Below are positions 24,927 through 33,278 of a DNA stretch of 64,000 nt, one piece after another. The DNA comes from DASTHG01 sp035491895 (lineage in GTDB: Bacteria; Gemmatimonadota; Gemmatimonadetes; Gemmatimonadales; GWC2-71-9), in assembly GCA_035491895.1 (NCBI GenBank), contig DATJJY010000008.1:1-64000 (forward strand), written 5' to 3'. A program made the translations under genes and the position numbers. Position 1 is the stretch's first letter; every line of letters begins with the position of its first letter. Under the pieces are notes generated by a model, which saw only the letters and a list, made by a program, of their open reading frames with translations, ran no database searches and was not told the DNA's origin.

Positions 24927-26281
24927 GTGGAGTCTTTCTTGACGGTGGTGGAATCGCGCGCCGTGGTGTCTTTCGCCGGTGGTTTCGGCTCCAGGCTCAC
25001 GCCGTCGGCGCGGCCGCCGACCGTGATGCTGTCGACGCGCGCCTGCCGCAGCCGGATGTCGATGCTCTTGCCGCGCGAATAGTTGAGCGACGGCCCGGTG
25101 GTGTCGTGGGAGGCCTGATGCGTCAGCGAGCGCGCGGCACCGCGCGCCTCGATGCGCCGGATGCGGCTGCGCTCCACTCCGGTCGAATCTTTTTCCTGGC
25201 CCCAATGCGCCGTGAGCGTGTCGCCGGCGATGCAGTCCACCGCGGGCCGCACGCAGCTCACCAGACAGTCGCTGTTGTCGCCGGTGCACTCCGGTTTGAT
25301 CGCGGCCACCGTCGAATCGTGCTTCGAGACCGAGAAGGCGCGGCCGAAGCCCCGGCCCTCGGTGAGCACCTGGTCCGGAACGTCGAGCGCGAGCGAATCG
25401 GCCCGGATGTCCTGCAACGCGGAGATCGCGTGGGGCCGGACCTTCTTTCCCCAGGCGAGCGCCTGCTGCAGCTTGCGACGCTCGACCGCGAGGTGAATCG
25501 TGTCCGCCGTCAGCACCCAATCGGCGCTGTTCGCCTTGCCGTTGCCCAGCGCCTTGACGGTGCGCACCTCGCGCGCCTGGAGTACCAGCTCGATACGCGT
25601 CCCGGTGAGCGTGTACCCTTGCGCTCCCTTCCCCTGGACCCGCGGCGTCCCGATCAGGAGTCCGAGACCGCTGGTTTGATCGAGCTGCATCGAATCGGAC
25701 TGGGCGGCGAAGTCCGAGCGATCGATCGTCGACTTGCCTCCCGCCCACATGCGATCGTTGCCCTTGAAACGCACGCGGTCCGCCACGATGACGTACGGCT
25801 CGCTGGTGTCGCTCGCTCCCGCACCGTGATAGTCGATGTGCGGCCGCTGGGTCGCGTACATCTCGATCGTGTCGCGGATCCCCGGGGCGGCGCGCCAGTA
25901 GGTGAGATTGGGCCCTCGCAGCACGGAGCCGTTGTTGCGGTTCACCGCCACGACGTTGTTGTGGGCCTCGAGCCGCTCGTTCGTGACGAAATACGACACG
26001 AAGTTGGCGTCGAGCGTGATCGTGGTGTCGCGGATGTGGACGTGGCCGACCAGGTCGGAGCGCCCTACGCCCGGATAATGCGCGATGCTGTCCGTCTCGA
26101 GCCGGGTGTTCGTTCCCTGGCAGTGCGCCAGGACGCCGCCACCCGCGTGGTAGCTCTTTTGATTGCCCTGCAGCACTTCCTTGTAATTGTGGCCGATCGA
26201 ATCGATCTCCACGACGCACGGCCGGCCGCGCGACGTGTCGGCCGGCTGCTGCAGCAGCACGAGCGCGAGGGCCGCCATCAT
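24923..26281 (-). CDS. LptA/OstA-like LPS-assembly protein
   Basis: 452 residues. A short hydrophobic N-terminus (MMAALALVLLQQ) may be a signal sequence. The body has repeated OstA-type beta segments (GVLAHCQGTNTRLETDSIAHY, LVGHVHIRDTTITLDANFVSYF). The gene sits between lptC and lptB, as lptA does elsewhere. It is more than twice the usual LptA length, so it may form a longer periplasmic beta-jellyroll bridge or combine LptA- and LptD-like N-terminal repeats. The tail is rich in Asp/Thr/Lys. ATG 26281 overlaps the lptC stop. Confidence 0.78.
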   Translation of the reverse strand: MMAALALVLLQQPADTSRGRPCVVEIDSIGHNYKEVLQGNQKSYHAGGGVLAHCQGTNTRLETDSIAHYPGVGRSDLVGHVHIRDTTITLDANFVSYFVTNERLEAHNNVVAVNRNNGSVLRGPNLTYWRAAPGIRDTIEMYATQRPHIDYHGAGASDTSEPYVIVADRVRFKGNDRMWAGGKSTIDRSDFAAQSDSMQLDQTSGLGLLIGTPRVQGKGAQGYTLTGTRIELVLQAREVRTVKALGNGKANSADWVLTADTIHLAVERRKLQQALAWGKKVRPHAISALQDIRADSLALDVPDQVLTEGRGFGRAFSVSKHDSTVAAIKPECTGDNSDCLVSCVRPAVDCIAGDTLTAHWGQEKDSTGVERSRIRRIEARGAARSLTHQASHDTTGPSLNYSRGKSIDIRLRQARVDSITVGGRADGVSLEPKPPAKDTTARDSTTVKKDST

Positions 26282-26835
26282 TGGTTCGGGAGCACGAAGT
26301 GCCCGCTCGTGCCGCGGGGGCGGAGCGCTGTGACGTTCTTGAAGTCGGGGTCGGACGTGAAGCCCTGTCCCTCGATGTGCCGGCCGGGCCCGTCGAACAC
26401 GAACGGCTGGTCGGACGAGACCTGGTTTGTCGCCTGCTTGTAGCGCATCACTTCGCTCTTCAGCGTGCGGCCATCACCGGCCCCGACCACCACGACGTTG
26501 CCCCGCCCCTCCATGTCGCCGCTCGCCCAGTGATACGTCCCTTCGCGGGCCGTCAGCGTCGAGGTCTCCCGCCCGTCCGTGTCGTAGAAGGTGATGTGCA
26601 CGTTGCGCATTTCGGCGGATTGCGTGTTCTGGTAGAAAAACGCCGTGTCGGCCCGCACGCGCGCCCGCACCACGCCGTCGTTCGTGACGTAGTGGTTCAT
26701 GTCGATCAGCACCTGGTCGGCGGTGTCGGCGGCGGTGATGGTCGCGGTCGGCTTCGCACCGTTCGAACAAGCGAAAGACGTCAAGACGAGAGACGTCAAG
26801 ACGAGAATCGTCCAGAAGATAGACGGCTTTCGCAT
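26278..26835 (-). CDS. lptC: LptC-like LPS export protein, probable lipoprotein
   Basis: 185 residues. The signal sequence ends in the lipobox-like LTSFAC (Cys at about 23), suggesting lipid anchoring where classical LptC has a TM helix. The body carries the LptC beta-jellyroll pattern (LIDMNHYVTNDGVVRARVRA, LTAREGTYHWASGDMEGRGNV). It receives LPS from LptB2FG and passes it to LptA. The signal region contains a short tandem duplication (LVLTS LVLTS) also seen in the DNA. Confidence 0.85.
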   Translation of the reverse strand: MRKPSIFWTILVLTSLVLTSFACSNGAKPTATITAADTADQVLIDMNHYVTNDGVVRARVRADTAFFYQNTQSAEMRNVHITFYDTDGRETSTLTAREGTYHWASGDMEGRGNVVVVGAGDGRTLKSEVMRYKQATNQVSSDQPFVFDGPGRHIEGQGFTSDPDFKNVTALRPRGTSGHFVLPNQ

Positions 26836-27824
26836 TACACCGCCCCAGCTTTCATCAGATCGTGCAAATGGACCATCCCGATCACCCTCGCCCCGCCGTC
26901 GAGGACGGGCAGCGCCATAATGCCGTGCCGCTCCATGAGACTCACCGCCGCCTGCGCGTGCACGTCCGCGGTCGTCGTTTTGGGCGCCCGCGTCATCACG
27001 TCCGAGACCGGGATATCGAGGAAGCGATCAGTGCGCTCCATCAGGCGGGTGAGGTCCCCGGCGGTCACCACGCCCAGGAGGCTCCCCGTCGCGTCCACCA
27101 CCGCGACGGTGCCGCGTTTGCGGGCCAGCAGCACCACACATTCCCGCATCGGTCGGTCAGGTGCGAGCGCCGGCAGGTCCGCCGTCACCATCACGTCCGC
27201 CACGCGCAGCAACAGGCGCCGGCCCAGCGTGCCGCCGGGGTGCAGCGCCGCGAACTCTTCGCGCCGGAACCCCTTGACCTCGAGCAGCGTGACCGCCAGG
27301 GCGTCTCCCAGGGCGAGGGCGACGGTCGTCGACGTCGTCGGGGCCAGCGTCTCCTCGCACGCCTCCTCGGCCCGCCCGGCGTCGAGTACGACCGCGGCGG
27401 CCTTGGCCAGCGTGGAGTCGGGGGAGCCGGTGATCGCGATGATCGGGACGCCGCGGCGCTCGAGCTGCTGTACCAGGCCGAAGAGCTCGTCCGATTCCCC
27501 GCTCTTCGAGAGGAGGATCGCGACGTCCCCGCGGCCGACGATACCGAGGTCGCCGTGCAGCGAGTCCACGGGGTGGAGAAACGTCGCCGGGGTCCCGGTC
27601 GACGTGAACGTGGCCGCGATCTTGCGCGCAATCAGCCCCGATTTCCCTAACCCGGAGACGATCAGCCGGCCCGTGGCCCCGCCCAGCAGCTCGACCGCCC
27701 GCACGAACGGGCTGCCCAGCTCCCGGGCGACGCCCTGGATGGCGTCCGCCTCGAGACGCAGCACGCGCCGTCCCCGCTCAGCGAGATCCGGCACTGCGTC
27801 GCGGGTTGGCGGTGTCACTGCCAC
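26835..27824 (-). CDS. kdsD: Arabinose-5-phosphate isomerase
   Basis: 329 residues. The SIS domain (about 40-185) includes VSGLGKSGLIARKIAATF and LLSKSGESDEL with the catalytic region; two CBS domains follow (VADVMVTADLPALAP and VSDVMTRAPKTTTAD). This is the KdsD/KpsF layout. It converts ribulose-5-phosphate to arabinose-5-phosphate, the substrate of KdsA. It overlaps kdsC by 47 bases and abuts lptC. Confidence 0.95.
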   Translation of the reverse strand: MAVTPPTRDAVPDLAERGRRVLRLEADAIQGVARELGSPFVRAVELLGGATGRLIVSGLGKSGLIARKIAATFTSTGTPATFLHPVDSLHGDLGIVGRGDVAILLSKSGESDELFGLVQQLERRGVPIIAITGSPDSTLAKAAAVVLDAGRAEEACEETLAPTTSTTVALALGDALAVTLLEVKGFRREEFAALHPGGTLGRRLLLRVADVMVTADLPALAPDRPMRECVVLLARKRGTVAVVDATGSLLGVVTAGDLTRLMERTDRFLDIPVSDVMTRAPKTTTADVHAQAAVSLMERHGIMALPVLDGGARVIGMVHLHDLMKAGAV

Positions 27825-28362
27825 TCTGAGGTCCGTCGAAACGGCGCATTTCGGCGTCCCACGCGCCGCGCGCCTTGAGGATCACCTCGGCGATCTCCCG
27901 AACCGCCCCCTGTCCCCCCGGTGCCGTCGTGACGTACTGGGCTGCGGCGCGCACCTCCGGCCGGGCGTTCGCCACTGCGATGGCGAGTGCGACGCGTCTG
28001 AGCAGCGGCAGGTCGATGAAGTCGTCGCCGACGTAGGCGCACTCCTCGAAGCCGATGCCCCGGCGCGCGAGCACCGCCTCGAAGGCGGGGAGCTTCCTGG
28101 CGGCGTCGTCCTGAATCAGGTCGTCGACGCCGATCTCGCGCGCGCGCAGCGTCGTCGCTTCGGAGACACGGCCGCTGACCAGCACCACGGCGATCCCCGC
28201 CCCGTGCAGCAGCCGCACCGCGAGACCGTCCTGGACGTCGAAGCGCTTCAGCTCTGCCGGCTGACCGCCGACCTGGCCGAGGAAGATGCCGCCGTCGGTG
28301 AGGACGCCGTCGACGTCGAAGCCGACGAGTCGCAGCCGGCGGGCCAGCGCGCCGTCAAGCAC
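27778..28362 (-). CDS. kdsC: 3-deoxy-D-manno-octulosonate-8-phosphate phosphatase
   Basis: 194 residues. HAD-fold phosphatase: FDVDGVLTDGGI (nucleophile and acid Asp, about 15), LVSGRVSE (Ser, about 63) and CAYVGDDFIDLPLL (metal Asp, about 110). Its small size without a cap matches KdsC. It removes phosphate from Kdo-8-P. It overlaps kdsA by 8 bases and kdsD by 47. Confidence 0.94.
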   Translation of the reverse strand: MLDGALARRLRLVGFDVDGVLTDGGIFLGQVGGQPAELKRFDVQDGLAVRLLHGAGIAVVLVSGRVSEATTLRAREIGVDDLIQDDAARKLPAFEAVLARRGIGFEECAYVGDDFIDLPLLRRVALAIAVANARPEVRAAAQYVTTAPGGQGAVREIAEVILKARGAWDAEMRRFDGPQSGSDTANPRRSAGSR

Positions 28363-29173
28363 GGGCCACCGCCTCGCGTGCGCGCTGCCACACCTCGAGC
28401 GCTACCGAGACGATGCCCGGTACCTCGTCGAGCGGCAGCATGTTGGGGCCGTCGCTCGGGGCGTGGTCGGGATCGGGGTGCGTCTCCAGGAAGAACCCGT
28501 CCGCTCCCGCGGCGGCGGCGGCGTACAACAGCGGCGGGATGAACTGGCGCAGGCCGCCGCTCGATCCATCGGCTCCCTGCCCCGGCTGTTGCACCGAGTG
28601 CGTCGCGTCGAACACGGCCGGCGTGCCGCACGCCGCGCGGATGCGCGCGAAGCTGCGCATGTCGACGACGAGGTCTCCGTACCCGAAGAACGTGCCGCGC
28701 TCGGTCACCGCGACATCGGTGGCACCGCCGCTGCGCACCTTCTCCACCGCACCGGCCATCTGCTCGGGGGCCATCCACTGCCCCTTCTTGACGTTGACGG
28801 CACGCCCCGACTTCCCGGCGGCGATCAAGAGGTCGGTCTGGCGGCAGAGAAACGCCGGGATCTGCAGCACGTCGGCGACCTCCGCGGCGGCGGCCACCTG
28901 GGCGACCTCGTGCACGTCGGTGAGCAGTGGCAGGCCCGTCTTCTCGCGCACCCGCGCCAGCGCCGCGAGACCGGCATCGAGTCCCGGTCCCCGGGCGGCG
29001 GAGGCCCGGGACCGGTTGGCCTTGTCGAACGACGCCTTGTAGATCACGTGCAGTCCGAACCGCGCACCCAGGGTGACGAGCGCCTCGGCGACCTGGAGGT
29101 TCAAGTCGTCGGATTCGATCACACAGGGCCCCGCAATGATGAACGGGGCGGTCCCGTCGCCGAACTGGGGCAT
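28355..29173 (-). CDS. kdsA: 3-deoxy-D-manno-octulosonate-8-phosphate synthase
   Basis: 272 residues. TIM-barrel signatures include FIIAGPCVIES (about 10), YKASFDKANRS (PEP binding, about 45), LTDVHE and FDATHSVQQPG (about 190). It condenses arabinose-5-phosphate with phosphoenolpyruvate to Kdo-8-phosphate. ATG 29173 lies two bases after the pyrG stop; the frame upstream of it shadows pyrG. Confidence 0.96.
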   Translation of the reverse strand: MPQFGDGTAPFIIAGPCVIESDDLNLQVAEALVTLGARFGLHVIYKASFDKANRSRASAARGPGLDAGLAALARVREKTGLPLLTDVHEVAQVAAAAEVADVLQIPAFLCRQTDLLIAAGKSGRAVNVKKGQWMAPEQMAGAVEKVRSGGATDVAVTERGTFFGYGDLVVDMRSFARIRAACGTPAVFDATHSVQQPGQGADGSSGGLRQFIPPLLYAAAAAGADGFFLETHPDPDHAPSDGPNMLPLDEVPGIVSVALEVWQRAREAVARA

Positions 29174-29175
29174 CG

Positions 29176-30837
29176 TCAGCCCGTGGCGCGCGCCAGCGGC
29201 GCCGGGTCGTAGGCGCCGGGTTCTTCGGCGTGCGCGTCGTGATGCGCCAGCGCCGCGCCGATGAATCCCGCGAACAGCGGATGGGGGTGCATCGGCCGCG
29301 ACTTCAGCTCCGGGTGGAACTGGCAGCCGATGAACCAGGGGTGATCGGGGAGCTCGATCATCTCCACCAGCGAGCCGTCGGGCGACAGCCCCGAGCAGCG
29401 CAAGCCGTACTCCGCCAGGACGTCGCGGTAGGCGTTGGAGACTTCGTACCGGTGGCGGTGGCGCTCGCTCACCTCGGTCGCGTTGTACACCTGCGCCACC
29501 CGCGAGCCGGGGCGCAGGCGGCAGGGGTAGGCGCCGAGCCGCATCGTGCCGCCCATCTCCTGAATGCCCTGCTGTGTGGACATCAGGGCGATGACCGGGT
29601 TGGCGCACTCCGGGGCGAACTCGCTCGAATTCGTGTCGGGGATGTTGCAGACGTCGCGCGCGAACTCGATGATCGCGACCTGCAGCCCGAGGCAGATCCC
29701 CAAGAACGGCAGCCGGTGCTCGCGCGCCCAGCGGATCGCCTCGACCATGCCCTCCACGCCGCGCACGCCGAATCCCCCCGGCACGAGCAGCGCGTCGAAC
29801 GGGGCGAGCAGCTCGCCGGCCGTCTCCTGATCGGTGAAGCGGTCCGAGGCGATCCACTGCACGTCGACGCCCGCCTGATGGGCGATGCCGCCGTGGATCA
29901 GCGCCTCGTTGATGCTCTTGTAGCTGTCGGCCAGCTCAGTGTACTTCCCCACCACCGCGACACGCACGCGCCGCGTGGGATGGAGGATCTTGTCGACCAT
30001 CGCCGCCCAGGAGCGCAGGTCGGGCTCTTTCGTGTCGAGGTGGAGCCGCGTGCAGACTTCCTTGTCGAGCCCCTGGTCGTGGAGCCGCAGTGGGATTTCG
30101 TAGATGGTGCGCACGTCGGGGCTCTCGACCACGCAGCCGAAGTCCACGTTACAAAACTGCGCAATCTTGCGCTTCAGCTCCTCGGAGAGCGGCCGTTCGG
30201 TGCGGCACACCAGGATGTCGGGCTGGATTCCGATCTGCATCAGCTCCCGGACGGAGTGCTGGGTTGGTTTGGTCTTGAGCTCCGCGGTGGCGGCGATGAA
30301 CGGGACGAGAGTGAGGTGGATGAAGAGCGTGTTCTCGCGGCCCACGTCCTGGCGAAACTGCCGGATCGCTTCGAGGAACGGCAACGATTCAATGTCGCCC
30401 ACCGTGCCGCCGATCTCGGTGATGACCACGTCGTGATCGGGGGCGAGCCGCCGGATCGCCGACTTGATCTCGTCCGTGATGTGCGGGATCACCTGCACCG
30501 TCGAGCCGAGGTACTCGCCGCGCCGCTCCTTGGTGATGACCGAGAGGTAGACGCGTCCCGTGGTGACGTTGTTCACCTGGGAGAGGGAACGATCGATGAA
30601 GCGCTCGTAGTGTCCCAGGTCGAGATCCGTTTCCGCCCCGTCGTCGGTCACATACACCTCGCCGTGCTGGAACGGCGACATCGTCCCCGGGTCGACGTTG
30701 ATGTACGGGTCGAATTTCTGGATCGTCACCTTGAGTCCGCGCTCGGCGAGCAGTCGTCCCAACGAGGCAGCGGCGATTCCCTTTCCGAGGGAGCTCACCA
30801 CGCCGCCGGTCACGAACACGTACTTCGTCGAGCTCAC
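29176..30837 (-). CDS. pyrG: CTP synthase
   Basis: 553 residues. The N-terminal amidoligase domain begins YVFVTGGVVSSLGKGI, and the C-terminal class-I glutaminase has the catalytic Cys in FLGICLGLQ (about 380) with the His/Glu in QFHPE (about 515). It makes CTP from UTP and glutamine. Lying between kdsB and kdsA it directly supplies the CTP that KdsB consumes. GTG 30837 follows a strong SD (GAGGGAGGTGAG) and overlaps the kdsB stop. Confidence 0.97.
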   Translation of the reverse strand: MSSTKYVFVTGGVVSSLGKGIAAASLGRLLAERGLKVTIQKFDPYINVDPGTMSPFQHGEVYVTDDGAETDLDLGHYERFIDRSLSQVNNVTTGRVYLSVITKERRGEYLGSTVQVIPHITDEIKSAIRRLAPDHDVVITEIGGTVGDIESLPFLEAIRQFRQDVGRENTLFIHLTLVPFIAATAELKTKPTQHSVRELMQIGIQPDILVCRTERPLSEELKRKIAQFCNVDFGCVVESPDVRTIYEIPLRLHDQGLDKEVCTRLHLDTKEPDLRSWAAMVDKILHPTRRVRVAVVGKYTELADSYKSINEALIHGGIAHQAGVDVQWIASDRFTDQETAGELLAPFDALLVPGGFGVRGVEGMVEAIRWAREHRLPFLGICLGLQVAIIEFARDVCNIPDTNSSEFAPECANPVIALMSTQQGIQEMGGTMRLGAYPCRLRPGSRVAQVYNATEVSERHRHRYEVSNAYRDVLAEYGLRCSGLSPDGSLVEMIELPDHPWFIGCQFHPELKSRPMHPHPLFAGFIGAALAHHDAHAEEPGAYDPAPLARATG

Positions 30838-31583
30838 GAACTCACCTCCCTCGAGTGTCGGGCCAGCGTCTGCTCGGCCCATTCCAGGTCGTCGGCGGTA
30901 TCCACGCCGGGCGCGGGGGCTTCATCGAAGCGCGCCACGCCGATCGGAATCCCGTGGAGCAGCGGCCGCAACTGCTCCAGCCGCTCCCAGCGCTCCTCGG
31001 GCACGGCCGGCAGCCGGACCCACCGCTCCAGCGCCTGGCGCGTGTAGCCGTAGACACCGACGTGTTGGTGGTAGATGACGCCGCCCTTGCCATCGCGATC
31101 GAACGGGATCGGCGCGCGGGAGAAGTACACCGCCCGGCCGTCCGGACCCACGACGACCTTGACCCGGTTCGGGTCGGCGGCCAGATCGGGGTCGAGCACC
31201 CCCGCGGCCGTGCCGATCGGGTCCCCCAACCGGAGCCGCTCGAGGGTGCCATGCACCGCCGCCGCCGCCACGAGGGGTTCGTCTCCCTGCACGTTGAGCA
31301 GCAGGTCGTAGTCGGCATATTCCCGCCGGGCGGCGACCTCGGCGATGCGCTCGGTACCCGACTCGTGGGTGGTGGCGGTGAGCACCGCCTCGAACCCGGC
31401 GGCGCGCACGACGCTGGCGATCTCCAAGGCATCGGTGGCGACCACGACCCGGTCGCAGGCGGCGAAGGCGGTGAGGCGGCGAACGACCCGGAGGACGAGG
31501 GGTTCTCCGGCGAGGAGCCGGAGCGGCTTGCGCGGCAGTCGGCTGGAGCCCAGCCGAGCAGGAATCACGCCTAGGACGGGCAC
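30834..31583 (-). CDS. kdsB: CMP-Kdo synthetase
   Basis: 249 residues. VLGVIPARLGSSRLPRKPL at the N-terminus is the KdsB nucleotide-binding signature; NVQGDEPL (about 98) and YHQHVGVYGY (about 178) are also conserved. It activates Kdo with CTP for transfer to lipid A. It is the first gene of the kds-lpt-rpoN operon. GTG 31583 has no Shine-Dalgarno and lies five bases after the predicted -10 box, suggesting a leaderless transcript. Confidence 0.95.
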   Translation of the reverse strand: MPVLGVIPARLGSSRLPRKPLRLLAGEPLVLRVVRRLTAFAACDRVVVATDALEIASVVRAAGFEAVLTATTHESGTERIAEVAARREYADYDLLLNVQGDEPLVAAAAVHGTLERLRLGDPIGTAAGVLDPDLAADPNRVKVVVGPDGRAVYFSRAPIPFDRDGKGGVIYHQHVGVYGYTRQALERWVRLPAVPEERWERLEQLRPLLHGIPIGVARFDEAPAPGVDTADDLEWAEQTLARHSREVSS

Positions 31584-31588
31584 GGGTG

Positions 31589-31617
31589 AAGATACAAAAT
31601 CTGTGCCGCGGGAACAA
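31589..31617 (-). promoter_or_regulatory. Promoter of the kds-lpt-rpoN operon
   Basis: On the minus strand, TTGTTC (31617-31612), a 17-base spacer and TATCTT (31594-31589) fit a housekeeping promoter. The predicted start falls on or beside the kdsB GTG (31583), so the mRNA would be leaderless. Confidence 0.5.
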
Positions 31618-31648
31618 GTGACTTACGTTACAGGCAGTTGCGTCACTT
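31616..31648. promoter_or_regulatory. Inverted repeat, possible operator between kdsB and the LMF1-like gene
   Basis: AAGTGAC (31616-31622) and GTCACTT (31642-31648) form a perfect 7-bp dyad with 19 bases between. It touches the -35 box of the kds promoter and lies 24 bases before the divergent gene's ATG. It could be a dimeric regulator site or simply structured leader sequence. Confidence 0.3.
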
Positions 31649-31672
31649 CCGGCGGTCACGATCTTCCAAGCA

Positions 31673-33190
31673 ATGTCCGTCCTGGCGACCCTCGAGTCGC
31701 TGCTGCAGCGGTTGATCGGGTCATCTTCGGGATCCAGTTACACCCTCTCCCGCTGGATTTTCCTGCGCGCCCTGGGCGTCATTTTCCTCATCGCTTTCGT
31801 GTCGCTCTGGGTGCAGGTCAAGGGGCTGATCGGCAGCCAGGGGATCCTTCCTGCCCGCGAACTCCTGACCGCGGTGCAGGCACAGCTCGGCGGCGAGCGC
31901 TACCGCCTCCTCCCCACCGTATTCTGGCTCGGCGCGAGCGACACCGCGATCCAGCTCGCGTGCGCGGTGGGGGCGACGTGCGCCGCGCTGCTCGTCGCCG
32001 ACGTCGCCCCCGGCGCGATGCTGGTGATCCTCTGGATTTTGTATCTGTCGCTTACCGTGGTGGGCAGGGATTTTCTCTCGTTCCAATGGGACGTGCTGCT
32101 ACTCGAGACCGCAGTGCTCGCGTTGTTCGTGGCACCGTGGCGTCTCCTCCCCGCGCGATCAGAGACGGCCGTCCCCGCTCTGGGGATGCTGCTCCTCTGG
32201 TGGCTGTTGTTCCGTCTCGCCTTCGCCTCGGGTGTCGTGAAGCTCACGTGGAGCGATCCGACCTGGCACAACCTCACCGCGCTCGACTATCACTACTGGA
32301 CGCAGCCACTGCCGACGTGGACGGCATGGTACATGAGCCAGCTCCCCGAGTGGTTCAAGCGCGCTTCCGTCGTCGCGACCTACGTGCTGGAGATCGGGTT
32401 TCCCCTGCTCATCTTCGGTACGCGCACGATGCGGCTCATCGGCTGTGCCGGCATCGTGCTGATGCAGCTCATGATCTTCTCCACCGGCAATTACAACTTC
32501 TTCAACCTGCTCACCCTCGCGCTCGCGGGGCTGCTGCTCGACGATCACGCCTGGTCGCACGTGGTGCCGGACGGGTTGGCACGCTGGGTGTCGGGACCGA
32601 GCCCGATGCCGCTGCCGGCGGGCGGTCTCGGGATCGTGGGGACGGTGCTTGCCATCGTGCTGTTTGCGCTCGCGAGCGTGCGATTCGTGCAGACGCTGAC
32701 GCCCGGGGGCCGCGGCCTCGGCGCCCCGATCGCGTGGCTCGACCCGCTGCGTAGCATCAACGGGTACGGCCTGTTTCGCGTGATGACGACGGCGCGGCGC
32801 GAGATCGTGGTGGAGGGAAGCGCGGACGGGACGACATGGCGCGCCTACGAGTTTCGCTACAAGCCGGGCGATGCCGTGCGCCGGCCGGGGTTCGTTGAGC
32901 CGCATCAACCGCGGCTCGATTGGCAGATGTGGTTCGCCGCCCTGTCCCCCTACGAGGTGACGTACTGGTTCCAGGACTTCCTCACGCGGCTGTTGCAGGG
33001 ATCGACACCGGTGCTCGACCTGCTCCGCTCCAATCCCTTCCCCGACCATCCGCCGAAATACGTGCGTGCGGTGCTGTACGACTATCACTTCACTACGGAG
33101 GCGGAACGCCGCGCCACGGGTGCCTGGTGGACGCGGACCTACGTCGGGCCGTACAGCCCGGTGCTTTCACTTCAAGTGCGTGAGAGGTAA
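31673..33190 (+). CDS. Lipase maturation factor (LMF1)-family membrane protein
   Basis: 505 residues with about eight transmembrane segments in the first 350. LMF1-family features include GRDFLSFQWDVLLLETA (about 125), KLTWSDPTWHNLTALDYHYWTQPLP (in two conserved parts near 190) and NGYGLFRVMTT (about 362), with a soluble C-terminal domain (FRYKPGD, RLDWQMWFAAL). Bacterial members are uncharacterised; the vertebrate protein assists lipase folding in the ER. No lipase gene adjoins it. Monocistronic. Confidence 0.88.
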   Translation: MSVLATLESLLQRLIGSSSGSSYTLSRWIFLRALGVIFLIAFVSLWVQVKGLIGSQGILPARELLTAVQAQLGGERYRLLPTVFWLGASDTAIQLACAVGATCAALLVADVAPGAMLVILWILYLSLTVVGRDFLSFQWDVLLLETAVLALFVAPWRLLPARSETAVPALGMLLLWWLLFRLAFASGVVKLTWSDPTWHNLTALDYHYWTQPLPTWTAWYMSQLPEWFKRASVVATYVLEIGFPLLIFGTRTMRLIGCAGIVLMQLMIFSTGNYNFFNLLTLALAGLLLDDHAWSHVVPDGLARWVSGPSPMPLPAGGLGIVGTVLAIVLFALASVRFVQTLTPGGRGLGAPIAWLDPLRSINGYGLFRVMTTARREIVVEGSADGTTWRAYEFRYKPGDAVRRPGFVEPHQPRLDWQMWFAALSPYEVTYWFQDFLTRLLQGSTPVLDLLRSNPFPDHPPKYVRAVLYDYHFTTEAERRATGAWWTRTYVGPYSPVLSLQVRER

Positions 33191-33267
33191 GAGGTGAGAG
33201 GTGAGAGGGAATGCACCGCGTGCCTCTCACCCCTCACCTCTCACCTCTCACCTCTCACCTCTTACGC
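33183..33267. repeat. Interrupted inverted repeat built from 9-bp units, probable bidirectional terminator
   Basis: Units of GAGAGGTGA just after the LMF1-like stop (33183-33210) face several copies of TCACCTCTC (about 33223-33263). The array can fold into a long hairpin with a loop around 33211-33222, followed on the plus side by CGCCTCTTTTT. It separates two convergent genes. Unit number could vary by slippage. Confidence 0.65.
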
Positions 33268-33278
33268 CTCTTTTTGGC

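Noticed and set aside
24927..26219. Extension of LptB to 827 residues
   Set aside because: It shadows the lptA-like gene; the coupling GTG at 24926 marks the real start.
26760..26800. Possible small tandem repeat element in lptC
   Set aside because: The repeated bases encode the hydrophobic LVLTS duplication of the signal peptide and need no separate element.
33183..33267. CRISPR-like array
   Set aside because: Units are 9 bp, without spacers of uniform size and in opposed orientation; it is an inverted repeat.
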